Shown piece after piece: positions 15,070 through 27,415 of a stretch of DNA of 64,000 nt. The stretch is taken from contig JAECYW010000036.1 in NCBI GenBank assembly GCA_023014335.1, forward strand, positions 1 through 64,000, in the 5' to 3' direction. The translations under genes and the position numbers were made by a program. The notes under the pieces are model-generated. The model did not search any database. It was not told the DNA's origin and was given only the letters and a program-made list of their open reading frames with translations. Each line of letters opens with the position of its first letter. Position 1 is the first letter of the stretch. This DNA is from Galerina marginata. Its lineage: Eukaryota; Basidiomycota; Agaricomycetes; Agaricales; Galerinaceae.

Positions 15070-16210
15070 GATCACCGCTGATCGTCGATCATCAGCCTGC
15101 TCGACACCGCCCACGTTGAACAAGCGAGTTCATCCTCAGGTGAGACGTCCTCTGCCTCAAAAGAGCTTGATGCTGCAGTTCTAACACGCAGTCTCCCACT
15201 CTTACGGCCTCCACTCTGCTACTTTGTCAACTCCGACTCATCAAGGATCATGACGATGCTCATTGCTTTCGCCCATCGACGAGCTTCCGCTCCGCAACCT
15301 CGATGTCCATGGGCCGACCCTGCTTTATAACTTCGATCGTCTCAATGATATCCATTCTATATCTAGGGGATCTTTCTGCGATCCAGCATTCGGGGAAGGT
15401 CTGGGGCACTACGTGCCAGAGGATCTGGGCGGATTTACCAGGTTCAAGTGAGTTTGCCTGGACCAATCGACGACTGCTGGAGGAGAAGAATTATTGGGCG
15501 ATCGACTTTGTAGGTCTCTACGGTGTTGGAACTGTTTCTCATGCAAATAAAAGTGAGTAATTTGCATCATACGTCGCTGACGATGCTGAATAACCTCTCC
15601 TTTTCCACAGTTTTCTGCGCTGGCTTGTGGAGAATTTCTAGGATCTCGCTGGCGTTCGCTTATCACAGACAAGTCCGCTATCCGACGACGCATACCTAGC
15701 TATCGCTTCGACGTTCGGACGCGTCTTCGAGAATCAAAAACCAAGGAACTCCCGTCTTCCATCGCCTCTAAACTTGAACTCCCAGCTCAGTATCCTACCT
15801 CTGTCTTCGACCGACGCCGAAATCCTTGTTTATGGATTTGAAGACAACTTTCACGCCGACATCGAGCAAGGACGACTAGGAAGAAAACTACAACTATGCC
15901 CTCGACTAGCCGCGTTCGGCTATGCAATCCGTATTCCTCGACACTCCGAGAACCCTAAATGGAGACGTAGCTCGTGGACGAAGGTATCGACGTTTCCGCT
16001 GTAGATAACCTCATTTGGCCTGATACAATTTTTCTCTCGACCCAGAGACGTGATTTGATTCTGGGACCAGACGCATTTGTGCATGCAGAACGAGCAGCGA
16101 GTAAGCATGATTCAAATGCACGTACCCATAATTGTGCTTATTTGGGAAGGAAAAATGGCGGCAGGAGTGCACATGTCGTACCTCGGACTTTCTTATTTCG
16201 GTGTGTTTTA
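15070..16210 (+). repeat. Dispersed direct repeat, copy 2 (partner 12310-13320)
   Basis: See copy 1. 15260-15466 also matches 11600-11770 in inverted orientation relative to its remnant frame. The rest of 15050-17220 holds only short frames; 16620-16720 repeats a motif seen at 16180-16260 (TTTCTTATTTCGGCG, TTCTCGATTTCTGATATGAT). Confidence 0.55.
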
Positions 16211-17220
16211 CCCGACGATTTTTTGTCGTCTTTGTTCTCGATATCTGATATGATATCAGCAAACAATTCAATTGGAAAACCTTCCCGCTCGCTCATGGGC
16301 TCCGCTTCTCAGTCTTCGGCTGATCGTACCCTCCTGTGCGCTTAGTCCGACCTTTTAATCTCATCTCATGTTTCTCAATTGATTCCTCTTCAACTTTTGT
16401 AGCCACATTCCTGCGCCTGGAACACGGTAAGCCTCTTCTTGTATTCCTCGCCATTAGCCGATATTGCTTCAGAATAATTTTCGTAAGAGGTTCCAGATCG
16501 AATCCCACTTGTCATTCTAATGCTTCCCCTTAGGGTTTAGGACAATGACCCGCGAGAAGTTTTGATTCGTGGTCCTTTCATACACGTCCTGGTTGTGATT
16601 GAGTCCTACTTTGGTACAAAAAATGAGAGACCAATTCACATTTCGTATTTCGCCTCTTTCTTATTTCGGCGAGTTTGATTTGCCTCTTCTTTCGTCTTCG
16701 TTCTCGATTTCTGATATGATTTCAGCAGGACGCTTAAATTCAACAGCTTGGAATACACATCCGTGTCGCAGTTGGGGCTTGACTTTGGTGTTCCGATTCT
16801 CATTCCTCATGCACGTTTTACCTACTGACAACCTTCAGTAATAGCCAAAAAACGGCATTCTTCTATCCAGTCGCTTTCTTGTTCGCTCATCGTATTGTCA
16901 GCTACTCACAGTGACGTTCAATCTTTGGCCGCTATCACATATGTCGCGCCAAATCACTGGCCTACATCTCAGTCGTGTTTTCGCCTCCGCCTAGATGTAC
17001 CAGTGATGACTGCACGATAGCATACTCTTGATGGCGGCCAAGTGTTGTAACAGACGGCTTGACAAGGAACCCAAGGAATCCCGGGTATAAATATGATATC
17101 GTTTTCGCTATTCCAGCGATGACGCAAAAAGAATACATGTCTAGAGAAATCAAATAGAAATTACGATACTTCTAAGGGCGAGATTTAAACGCAGGGATCC
17201 CTTTCCCTTTATTTCGTCCC

Positions 17221-18569
17221 CTAAATCTTTGTCTGGGCCTTGTCGGCAGGCACTTTACTCCCTTCATTGGACATAATTACCGCGGCAGGTGGTGCATCCG
17301 GAGCGTCTGGAATTCGAGGCTGGCCAGGTGCGCTTTTGATGCCTTTCAATGCAGGACCGCTTGGGCTCTCGGTGGTAGGGAGGGCCACTTTGCCTTGCCA
17401 TGGTTGTGTCTTCGCATAAATTCCTTGCGAAGCTGAGTCTTCCCAACTTCCCGCGTTGAATTCGCGCTGGAAAAAGCCCCTGTCAAAATTGTCGTTGGCA
17501 AAAGTCTTCCAGCTCGTGTTGGTTGTAAAACGTGTCCCTTCTGGAGCTTTTTCCTGGCTATTCCACACCACTCCGGCGGAAAGTAATCCGACTGGTTGTG
17601 GTCCCACTGATTCTTGGACTGCATACACCGCGATCACCACCTCTTTCGTATGCTCAAACAGCACGGTGTAACGCTGGGCGATAGTCCACTCAGTTCCGGA
17701 ACCCACGAGCTTTCCATTAACGTAGAGGGTGTAAAAATTGTCGCAAACGATGTCGATAGTCAAGCGGTTGACAAGGGAAGTGGTGGAAAGAACCTTACGG
17801 AAGGGTCGGGCCATGCCAGGGAGGTTTCCGTTGGCTGCAACAACTTCTTTGGTCCAGATCCAAACCGCTTTCACGAGATCGGGAGGTGCCACAGTAGACC
17901 CAACGCCGAGGCCGGGACCACAACCGAGGTTGGCGTCGAAGCCAAGAGTTTGGAACCCAGTAGCCCCAGCACCAGTGGTAAGGGCAGTAATCTGCGCGAT
18001 CACTTTCTCGGCAACAGTGGACAGGCGCGTGGCTATAGACTTGTTGGTGTTCACAACAACCTGCTGGAGTGCCGCCGTGAACTCATTCGTGATTTCCTTG
18101 GTAAGATCGGCGACTGTGGTCTCGGTGACCGATTGGATGAATGCTTTGAAGCGTATGTCACTCGCCAAAAGGGCTATATCAGATTCTGCGACGACCTTGA
18201 AGCGCATCCACGGGATTTCGGTGAGAGCGAGACCCAGCGACTGGGTGGTGCTAAGACAAGATCAGATATTTATTTGAACCTGCTTCACCAGCAACATACC
18301 TCTCGAGCGTGCTGGAAGGAATGTAAATTAGGATAATCTTCGACGAGGTTTCAACTCTGTGCTTACCGAACTTCCGTGAACTTAGTTACGCTACTGCTTT
18401 CCGTGGCAGTGACTGTACCATTTGCCAAATTGTCGACGGTCTTTCCATTGACTATAACGCCGCCGTTTAATCTTATAGATACAAAGGATCAATAGGTCAT
18501 TCAATGGACAATGGGAAAATGTGGATACCCAGGCAAGGTAGATTTAGAGTTCTTGTTTTGGGGATCCAT
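17221..18569 (-). CDS. Uncharacterised 395-aa protein with lectin-like C-terminal half
   Basis: Minus-strand exons 18569-18529, 18471-18367, 18311-18300 and 18250-17221 give 395 aa (MDPQNKNSKSTLPG start); the third exon is only 12 nt and every phase closes. There is no signal peptide, so the protein is probably cytosolic. Residues 45-150 look helical. Residues 175-330 look like a beta-sandwich ligand-binding domain: VWIWTKEV, FRKVL, YTLYVNGKLVGSG, VVIAVYAVQE, then WKTF. This pattern (Trp near the start, a YVNG turn) resembles galactose-binding/lectin-like modules of fungal and bacterial proteins; that is inference from pattern only. The C-terminus is Pro/Ala-rich (PRIPDAPDAPPAA). Substrate unknown. 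Confidence 0.75.
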
Positions 18570-18658
18570 TTCAATTTTCTGAGAGGTAGGTTTTTTGGTT
18601 TAGAGTAAGCAGTGAGAAGACGAGTTCTTGTTCTTGTTGTTTCCCCAAATTACGCCTG

Positions 18659-18666
18659 CTTTTATA
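18659..18666 (-). promoter_or_regulatory. TATA box of the 395-aa protein gene
   Basis: TATAAAAG on the minus strand, 90 nt upstream of the ATG at 18569. Confidence 0.5.
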
Positions 18667-19919
18667 GCTCGAAATTTACACTGCATCTTATGTTTCATCC
18701 CGTTGCCTGCCTCCTTGTATGCTTGCGGAACGAGCGAATGCCGGTTTCTCGATAGGTGGTATCTTTGGGAACCAGTGGAAGTAGAAATTGACAACACCAA
18801 TGTCCCATTTTACCTGACATAAACAGGGGTAGAAAGCCTGATTAAATGACAATTAGTATGGCATTCAAACGTTCAGATAACTATACTTTACTCGCCTTCA
18901 GGCATGTGAAAGGTGGTGGTCTTATGTTACATTTTAAACAATAAGTAGAAAACTCCGGATTTTGTTCAGAAACTTTGGCAGCGATTGCAGATTCCACTAG
19001 GCCGGCTTCTATATCGGGATGAATCCACGTCCCCGGTCTTTCGCCATCCGCTTCCTTCCCCCTCACTTTCCAATGTTCTGAGTTAATTTACGAGAAATAC
19101 GAGAGCGGCGGCTTGAATCCACAGGGGTTCAGGGCGTAAAATTGAATCTGCTATCAACAAATTTTCTGCTGCCAATCATTTACCTGCGTGACCTCTTGCT
19201 CTGTTTGAAGCTGTCAAGGCACTGGGGGGGCTTAGTATGGTCTGTAATAAAATAAACATAATTGCGGTTGCTACTACAGTACATGCTTTCACAATTAGAG
19301 AAATCTGTCGCTCCTAATCAATCCGTCGCTCAATACTATTCATGCCGTCGTCGTCATTGGATCCGGTCGTAGATTTTGTGCCTTGATAATTACTGAAATT
19401 CTGTTCGCATAAAACCAGAGCTATAAAGCTGGGCAGCATTTTTGTTCAACAGGGTCAATTTTTTCCCTTCAAGTAAAGGTCACAACCGAACTAAGCAAGG
19501 AACTAAGTACTCGAGCAGTTTGCGCGCAGTACTTGAGTACACGGAAAGTAAAGCACTGCGTAAGTGAGCTTCCACCAATGAAAATAGGAATTTTTCACTC
19601 TATGGAAAGCCGCAATACTCTATGAAGCCGCTTGCGTAGCCAATTTTATCAACATTAAGCTGGGCACGATTGGGGCCGAGGAGGACTTTCTACTTTCGGA
19701 CACGATTGATCGAAAGAAGACTCCATCCGGCCCGCTTCGCGCTTAGTAATGTCCCTCCGCCGCAGACCATCCGTCCGTGATTTTTAGCGATCACCTTGGT
19801 TTAGCCTTTCTTTCAATGTCTTGAACCAATGCCCACCCCTACTTGTCTGAACCTTAGAAGCTTGCTAGATAATTATCCTTCCATACACACCCTTTGGCTA
19901 CTACTCAGATCGACGTGGC
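18667..19919. other. Intergenic, no gene recognised
   Basis: Short frames only. 19505-19535 carries two related words, AGTACTCGAG and AGTACTTGAG, 27 nt apart, of unknown meaning. Confidence 0.4.
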
Positions 19920-21434
19920 ATGTCTCTCGAAGCCCACGGTGACCACGCGTTGGGTACGCTGCCCCGATTCATTGTCGACAATTCAACTCAGGCCCATGGC
20001 ACTCAGAGCTGGCACCCCAAGATCACGCCATATAGAATGGCTATTATATCGACAACTCTCTGCCTTGGTACAGCGAAAGCAGTGTTGACTCAGCAGGGTA
20101 GGAGTATCGCACCGATAACTTTAGAATGGATCATGAGTGTAGTATTGATGTTGGTGTGAGTTTTTTTTGCTATATTACCCTATTGTTCATTTATCGAAAT
20201 ATCAAAAGTTTCCAAATTTCTAGTGACTACGATTCAGGCGGCCGAGCACCACCTTTCCTCTCCTGGTTGTTTACATTTGACTGCATGGACATCACATGGA
20301 ACTTCCTATCCCTATTTTCCATCCGCCGCCCTGCATACATCTCCGACGAGCTCGAGTATCTGCCCAGTAATAACCCAGATCACCCGCCCATCACTTTACA
20401 TCGAATCCTGTTCAGTTCAATAACTTTATTGTTCGGAATGTCAAAAGCCACAATGGGATATCTAGGTCCTGAATCTTCTACGGCGGTTACCTGGCTCGAC
20501 TGGTTACTCGGGAGTGTTATAATGACTGGGTGAGTCTTCACAATTTATACGACCTTCCTGATCCGCTAACGCTGGTTGGTCACAGCTTCTACGTTCTTGG
20601 ACTTTATGAATTCAATTCGGCAAACCTATGGGCGCCGTTCTTCGTAGGTGACCGAACTGGCCATGTCATATTCCGTGCGTCGTTTCTTCCAACATTGACA
20701 TTGATTTCGATGGTTAATATTCCTTCCAAAGTCAATTGGACCATCCTTTCGCTCTTCTTCATTGCCAGCGCTCTCTTAGTGATAGCATTTTGCGCAGCCG
20801 GACTATGGGGAACGTGGTACCTCCGACCGTTTCACAACATTTTCCCTTCCCCCACGTTACTGACATTCCTCTTTGAAATGTGCCTCAACATATTCTTCTC
20901 GTCGTTTCTAATTTATATTCTCGTGATGATAACCCCGGCTCTTTTCTGGGTTCTCACCTACAAGCTACCAAGGGCGGTGAAATCAGTCCCTCTCCAGCTC
21001 TTCCGCACCGTTCGTAATCGGATTTTGGGTGGAATGAATCTGAGTGTTCGTCGTTTAGACTTTTGTAAGTGCATCGACTTTTACGTCCTCAACGATTACT
21101 TGAATTCGCAGCAGGGGAACATTTTCGTCCTGTCGTCACACACATAACTTTACACCTCCTCGGTGCTACTGTCTGTGTAACCCCCTCTGGTTCGTTCCTG
21201 GGGCTTGCTTGGATGATGTTCAGACCATCCACGCCCTCTATGGAGACAGCAACCACGCTAAGACTCGACCTCGTTATGCTGATCGGGAAGACTTTCACTG
21301 GCTTAATGGGAGTCGCGGGTATTGCCCTCGTTATTCCTACTTTTATGATCATACGGTCCATGATCCGCCCGTTTTATTCACATCGACGTCCTTATCCTGC
21401 CGCGTTTTATGATAGCTTATTCAATCTTTCGTAG
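19920..21434 (+). CDS. Multi-pass membrane protein, family not recognised
   Basis: Four exons, 19920-20155, 20224-20529, 20586-21064 and 21112-21434, give 447 aa with consistent phases. Hydrophobic helices are visible at WIMSVVLMLV, ILFSSITLLFGMSKA, LTLISMV, LSLFFIASALLVIAFCAAGLWGTW (two parts), MCLNIFFSSFLIYILVMITP and, in the last exon, ITLHLLGATVCV and FTGLMGVAGIALVIPTFMI, so about seven to eight spans. N-terminal stretch before the first helix is about 35 residues with no cleavable signal. I considered a wax-synthase/MBOAT-type acyltransferase because of the length and topology, but its signature residues are not visible, so no function is assigned. Exon 3 could hold a further intron. Confidence 0.65.
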
Positions 21435-24400
21435 ATCATAATTCTATATCAAATTCTCCACCAATCTCTTCTGCTTTCTGGTTGAACGCATTGAATTCTT
21501 TTACGATCCGCGGTAAAAGCAGGACGAAGCCAAGCTTTTTTTGCCGCCATCTTCACCTTTCTGTTGGTGTCACGCTTTCGTTCATTAATCCATTGCTTCC
21601 TCATCGAAAAGGATCTCCAATGGCTCAGATCTGACAAATGGTACGTTCTCAAAATGAGCTTCCCCCGTGACTTGGATAGTCGTTGATAGTCGAGCCCAGA
21701 TGCCTCGGTCGCAGACGAGTCGTTTTGATAGTACGGCATGTCGTTGAAGGTGTGAATCACCTCATGAAATTGTTTCGTTCCGTGCTTTGCATAATCATTT
21801 GTCTAGGTATAATTATGGTACACCTTTCGCCATTCCGACTTGATATGGACGAGCTGGGAGATTTTGTTATAGTAGTCAGTATAGTGTCGTTTTTGTACCT
21901 GCTATTCATACTTACTCATACTACCTTCGATTAGGTCGATCTATTTCTTTAGGCGCGATTTACTTACCCTAGATAGTGGAAGGCTTGGAAGTTCAACCTA
22001 TCGTTGGAAAGGATACAGCTATGGGGGCGTGGATCCTGGCGATAATCGGCGTACTATCAGGATTAATTTCAGTTGTTGCAGTATCTTTTGGTTGGTTATT
22101 AACTCGCATTGAGGCCCAGGCTGCAAAGGAACGACAATCTACAGTCGACAAATAGTAATCTGATCAGCAATTTAGGAAGGGTAGCACTCGGAATTGTACG
22201 GTTTTTTGGTTGGTTGAAATTTTAGGCATTCACTACATGGTATTCAAGCATTGGGGTTTACTCTGGAAGAGCCGTATGGTAAACTACACAGCTCAGTCGG
22301 GAATGAACATGTAGGACGGTTATCAACCTGAGGTTAAGTAGATTAATCTATTTATGGCTCGACTTTAGGAACACTGGACTCGACTTGTCGAAGAAACCAG
22401 GTCAGACGAGAATGGTGCTAACCTGGAATCCGCGACGCATGCAATGCATATTCAACTGTAAAACAGGGTCCGCAACACGTCTACCTCATTTTGATAATAT
22501 AACGTCCTTGACAGGGCGACCTTAACCTTTCCCCACCTGAATTCAATTCTAATGTGTGCGAAGGGAAAGTTTTGAATGCTCAGTGTGCCCAATTCTTACA
22601 TTTAGGCTTTTTGACCGCCTTCGAGATCTGTTTTCAAGAGGGGAAAGAGTAGCAACCAATTCTCTCCCGTCAAACAAAAAAAAGGCATCTCAAACTAAAA
22701 TAGGCGCCTGCATTTAATATGAACGCTCTTGGAACATGGTCAATAAGTGACAGTACTTGCAGACGCTCAGGCTTATCGCGTACCGCGGAACCCTATGTCG
22801 AGTGCGAGAAATGATTGGCTGTTCTTAGATATGCTTTCATATCAACATCACGGAATGGGCTCGAAATTTGCGAAATCAAATACAAACATTGCACCTGTTG
22901 ACATGGTTCATATGAAATGCGTATCAGAATAAAGCCGCAAACTTACTTCCACAGGAGACAAAGAGGTGTAGAGAAGAACGGAGGGTGCAGGCGGCGATCC
23001 TCGTCGGTCAAGTAGAGGAGGCATCGAGGTGTCAATCCGTAGACACGATTTGGACCAGCCGACGGAGGCGAGCAGTCGGCGAAGAGTCAGACGTTGGCAT
23101 TCGCTAACTTTAACCCCGGACGTCGAGCGCTACTGGCTGGCTACGAGATTCATGAAAATATCGACGATGTGGCTTTTGTAAGGTACCGTAAGGTTCTACA
23201 GGAGTGTCGGTAAGTTAAAGGAAAAAATTCTGCACATTTACTTACCGCAACCAACTCCGAGAAAAATGGGTTATATGTCGCAAGCAGCCGCCCAGCTACT
23301 CATTTAGTGTCGAGGCAGGCCTGTAGTCGAAGCTCCAAGCGGGAGTACCTGCCACGAATAAGGTCGTCCTACGCGCAGGCTGATTGAGAGAGTGGCAAAA
23401 GGCCGCAACTCTCAGTTGGACAAGTTAACTTGACGTACAGTGTTCTTCTTGTTAAAGGGGGAGAACAACAACTCCGGAATTGATGCAGGTAAAGTATCGA
23501 GGTATACTCGTTGGAAGAAAGATGGGAAAAGGCATGCGCCCGAATGTGGAGCGTACGGGATTACAACATCGGGTCGTCGCAGCTTAGGCCCTAGCTTATT
23601 CCCTAGCAAACAACGACGTAGCTTCATGGTGGCGATGGCAACACGAAGGAAGCGTTTTATCCTACGGAGGTCAATCAAAGTAAGGATGAGCGAAAGGGAA
23701 TGAACGAGGATAGGTAGGACGAAACTACACGTACATACTCGAGTAGAGACGATGAGCCAGCAAGCCCCCAAGGGTAGCTTAACAGTAGGCCGAGCATTCC
23801 TTGTGATCTTGCTTTTTCGAGTCAGAACTATATCCTGAAGCTCCAATGGTCGAACTCCAACCTTCGACCTCACCCCATCGAAGTTCGGAAGAATCCACTT
23901 CGACGCGGCTCTCCTTCGCGCAAATGGTTCGAAAGACGGAAACGTCTACCCTAAAAGCCGGTGAATGCCCGAATGTGTGCTGAGAGAACGTCGCACCTTA
24001 GGAATTTACAGTGTAAAGGGACCGTTGATGGGGCTAACAAAGTCCAATGTATGTGCCCGCAGGAGAGACTGGAGTTATGCAGGTCAAAATTCTGCAGTGT
24101 ACTAGACCTATTAGGTAGGTGTTAGTGCCAGCACAAACAACCCCACAAAGCGAAGGGAAAGTGGCTTACGATGAATTGAATTCAAAAGCTTCAGGCGGGG
24201 TCCAGGTGATACGAGGACCACGATGAGTCTTCCTTGTATACTCGGCTCAATGGCGAGCACCGCAGAGTAGGTGGGACGTTGCTAAGAGTGATGATTCGAG
24301 CAGAAAGTTTGGTTTGATGTTGGTTTGAATTTAATTTGTGATGATGGCGGAGCACGTGACTATTTTCGCGACGCGTCGTCTTACACGCGTCGTCTTAGAG

Positions 24401-26597
24401 AAGTTAGACACAAAATTCCGGTTACTTCTAGGAAGTTCGTTGGCGGTCAGTACTTAGTACGCGTAATTTTACCGTAACACATTTTAAGCTTGTAGTTTGA
24501 CCAGTACCTCACCGTCGCAAATGCAAGTGTTACTTATCGTAATTCCGGTGGGGAAGGACCAGATTTGAGGTACTACAGATATCCCGCCACTCGGCTTGTT
24601 GTATACTGATGCCAATGTAACCCAGACACAGACCCACAGGGCCGAACTTCTGATTGAATATTTCCTCTATAATTGACTCGTGGTTCCTTCGGTAAAACGG
24701 GTCAACATAAACCTCAATGTAGGTTTCCTACTGATGTCACCTTGACGCAAAGTATGTACGCGATGCCACAGGTGTGAGGAGTTGCATTTTACGGCCTTAA
24801 TTAGTTCCGCGAAGACCAGGAATACGGCTGCAAGCTCTTACCGATTGTCGTGGAGTGTATACACATATTGATGCGCTGCTGACTTTCGTGGAATGTAAGC
24901 AATCAAAATTTATCGATAGGTCCGAGGAAGTGACGATGGAAAAATCGCAGAATATTAAATCAGAAGGGTGGATTTAAAACTATAAGCGCCTCAAGTGACA
25001 GAACATAAGGGGAAACGACGCTAAAATGAAATCTCTCGGACTTATCAGCGGATCGTCAGCATTATCCAAATATCCTCCGTATGTTTTAACAATTGTCTCT
25101 ACTGCGAGCTCTCCGAGATGTATGACGCGATTTTTTAGGTCATTACACGAGCAGTAAGATTTTCCAGTCCCACACTTGGCAGTCTGCCAGTAGTTTTCGG
25201 ACTTCAGATTAGATATCCGTAATCAATTTCCTAACTGATAAATTTCCAAAGGTTATACCCTTATTCCGCTCCAGTGTTCCAAAATGTCTTCCAACGCGGC
25301 CACACATGTAAGCTGAACTCTTGTTACTCCGTGTTTGAGGGATTTTCGCTCAAAGACCCACGCCCAATAATAGGAAGGGGCCAAAACTTCGATTCAAACT
25401 ATGACATTCTACCAGTTCACTGACATGAAATCATTACAACTTGATAATCTGAAAGAGACGTGTACCGAGGGATTGGAATAGCACGATTTTCCGTCTTCTC
25501 CGAGTTCAACCACATCGGGGGCTCTTTGAAAGTATCGATCATTTCCTCCTCCAGCGCTAAATTGACTCATTGTAATATTATTAGGACGATCTCAATAACT
25601 TTAACTACGCGAAATGCCAAGGGACGCTTCAATTATGACGTCTCGACGGATGCAATCCTATCATTGGGAAGGCGACCTGAATGTCTTTTACAACACTATG
25701 GTCAAAATTGCGTGATTGTCCTTCTTTTGTGTTACCGTACATGCTGCCAGTTATGACGACTTTTCGGTCCCACACTTGGCAGTGCTGTTCGGATCCGAGG
25801 CTGTCTTACACTCCCACCAGCCCATTTATGGCAATTTCTGCCATTTCCGAATGCATATACACTTATTCCGCTCCACACTCCCCACCGTCTGCCAATTTGC
25901 TCCAACGCTGGAGAATCTCCTTGCGTATGTTATATTTCTCATCCATTATACATTTGATAACGGATGACTTGGGATGTCATTAAGGTTCGATTGACACGTG
26001 TGGAATCACAGAGGTCGACGTCAATTCTCTCCAAATATAACGTTAGTGCTAATGATAAGAGAAACTCTCAAGTCGGATGAAAATTTAGTGCTGATAGTCC
26101 AACTTCATGCTTCGCTTCCCTACCAGAAATTTTTGCCGGCGGATTGCCGTCATTTTTTTCCTCGGCACCCAGTTATGTCAAATAAAGCGAGTCTTGTTCA
26201 CTATTGACAAACATTAGGGAGACAGGAATATTTGACAAACCAACTCGAACACCCATGCACATTGTCAATTTATCCGGTGCACAAATCATCTTTTCTAACG
26301 CCCTTCTACTTAGGAATACGTTATCTGTGTTCCCAAGTCAAAAACCCTCTTTTTCCTTTATATTTTTTGTCGACAGCGTGGTAGGATGTAGTTCCGGAGC
26401 CTTGGGTGAATATTTGGTGTCTCCTTTATCAATGGTTCTTTCGCTAAACGGTGCAGTCCTAGCACGCATTTGTGGAGCCTGCCAAAATACTGAGGGTTGT
26501 CAAAGCTTTGCGCAATTTGTGATGTGCTTTGCGTGTTTCAGTGGAATAGGCACCCACGTCTTTCTGAATACAAGTCCACTCTGTTCGCCGAAAATGA
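21435..26597. other. Gene-poor 5-kb stretch
   Basis: No complete gene seen. Reads as short overlapping frames; 24371-24398 holds a tandem ACGCGTCGTCTTA(C/G) word. 21690-21960 and 22004-22155 are the only protein-like parts and are listed separately. Confidence 0.45.
21690..22155 (+). pseudogene. Fragments of a membrane-protein gene
   Basis: 21745-21880 resembles 2160-2300 at the DNA level. Downstream, 22021-22155 encodes a single hydrophobic helix plus a charged tail (MGAWILAIIGVLSGLISVV, ending KERQSTVDK and a stop). Neither part makes a whole gene, and I do not recognise the family. Confidence 0.35.
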
Positions 26598-26605
26598 ATA
26601 AAAGG
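26598..26605 (+). promoter_or_regulatory. TATA box of the small secreted protein gene
   Basis: ATAAAAGG lies 77 nt upstream of the ATG at 26682. Confidence 0.45.
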
Positions 26606-26681
26606 CTGCTGGATGTTGAGCATTCTATAACTGAAAACGCAGCATCTTCAGCTCTAGTTCTCTACCTACCGCATTATCAAT

Positions 26682-27415
26682 ATGTTCGCCTCTCGATTCT
26701 TCGCCTCCTTCTTGGCCTTCAGCGCAATTGCGGCCTATGCTAGCCCGGCCCCCATCGAGGTCCAGAAGCGCGCGGATGTATCTGACGTCCTGAGCGTCGT
26801 CACCACCCTCCAAAGTGCTACGTCGTCTATTCTTCCTCAGCTCAGTACGTTGGTCAAGCTGCATTGCTGTCATTTCCGTAAAGCTAATTTTTTCCGTTCA
26901 GATTCTCTTGCAGGGAGCAATCAAGCCACCCAGACCAATGTTGCTCCTCTTCTCGCCCAGCTTGTCGGCGCGTTCAATACTGCAACTACCTCTTTGAACG
27001 GTATTGGTTCCGTCGATACCACCTCTGGAGGTACCTCTCAGGATGTTGCGACCGCCTTTGCCCCTATTCTTTCTGTAGGTTACATCGCATCTGCAGAACA
27101 ATAAATTTGACATTAACGGGAATTTTTTACACCTCAGGAAATCGCTATCACATTGGAAGCTGTCGAGGCAGTTGTTCCAGGTCTTCCAGTTGTTTTGGCA
27201 GCTGTTGGTTTTGATCTTGCTGTTAACGAAGTCCTTGTTGGATTGAGCATCTTGCTCGATGGAGTCCTTCATCTTATTGCTGGATTGTAAGGCATACTGC
27301 TTATAACAGAAGGCAACCTGCTGACGTACCCACTCTACCCTCAAGGCTGTTTGACGTTTCTGCTATCCTGCGAAATCTTGGTTTTGTCCTTACTCTGCTT
27401 ACTCTTGTGTTGTAA
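26682..27415 (+). CDS. Small secreted hydrophobic protein (basidiomycete family, function unknown)
   Basis: Four exons, 26682-26844, 26902-27074, 27138-27286 and 27346-27415, give 184 aa with all phases closing. A signal peptide (MFASRFFASFLAFSAIAAYA) is followed by a Lys-Arg site (EVQKRADVSDVL) that looks like a Kex2-type processing point. The mature part is rich in Ala, Ser, Thr, Leu and Val, has few cysteines, and ends in two very hydrophobic helices (VLVGLSILLDGVLHLIAGLL and AILRNLGFVLTLLTLVL). I recognise the layout as that of abundant secreted mushroom proteins of unknown role; it is not a hydrophobin, as the eight-cysteine pattern is absent. A preserved TATA box and clean introns suggest an active gene. 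Confidence 0.8.

Noticed and set aside
17614..18336. Plus-strand open frames of 240 and 179 codons
   Set aside because: They lie antisense to the spliced 395-aa protein gene, have no family signal, and follow from its codon pattern.
19920..21434. Wax synthase / MBOAT-type acyltransferase assignment
   Set aside because: Length and helices fit, but the conserved Asn/His and Trp-rich signatures could not be found.
26682..27415. Hydrophobin
   Set aside because: Secreted and hydrophobic, but the eight-cysteine pattern with two CC pairs is missing.
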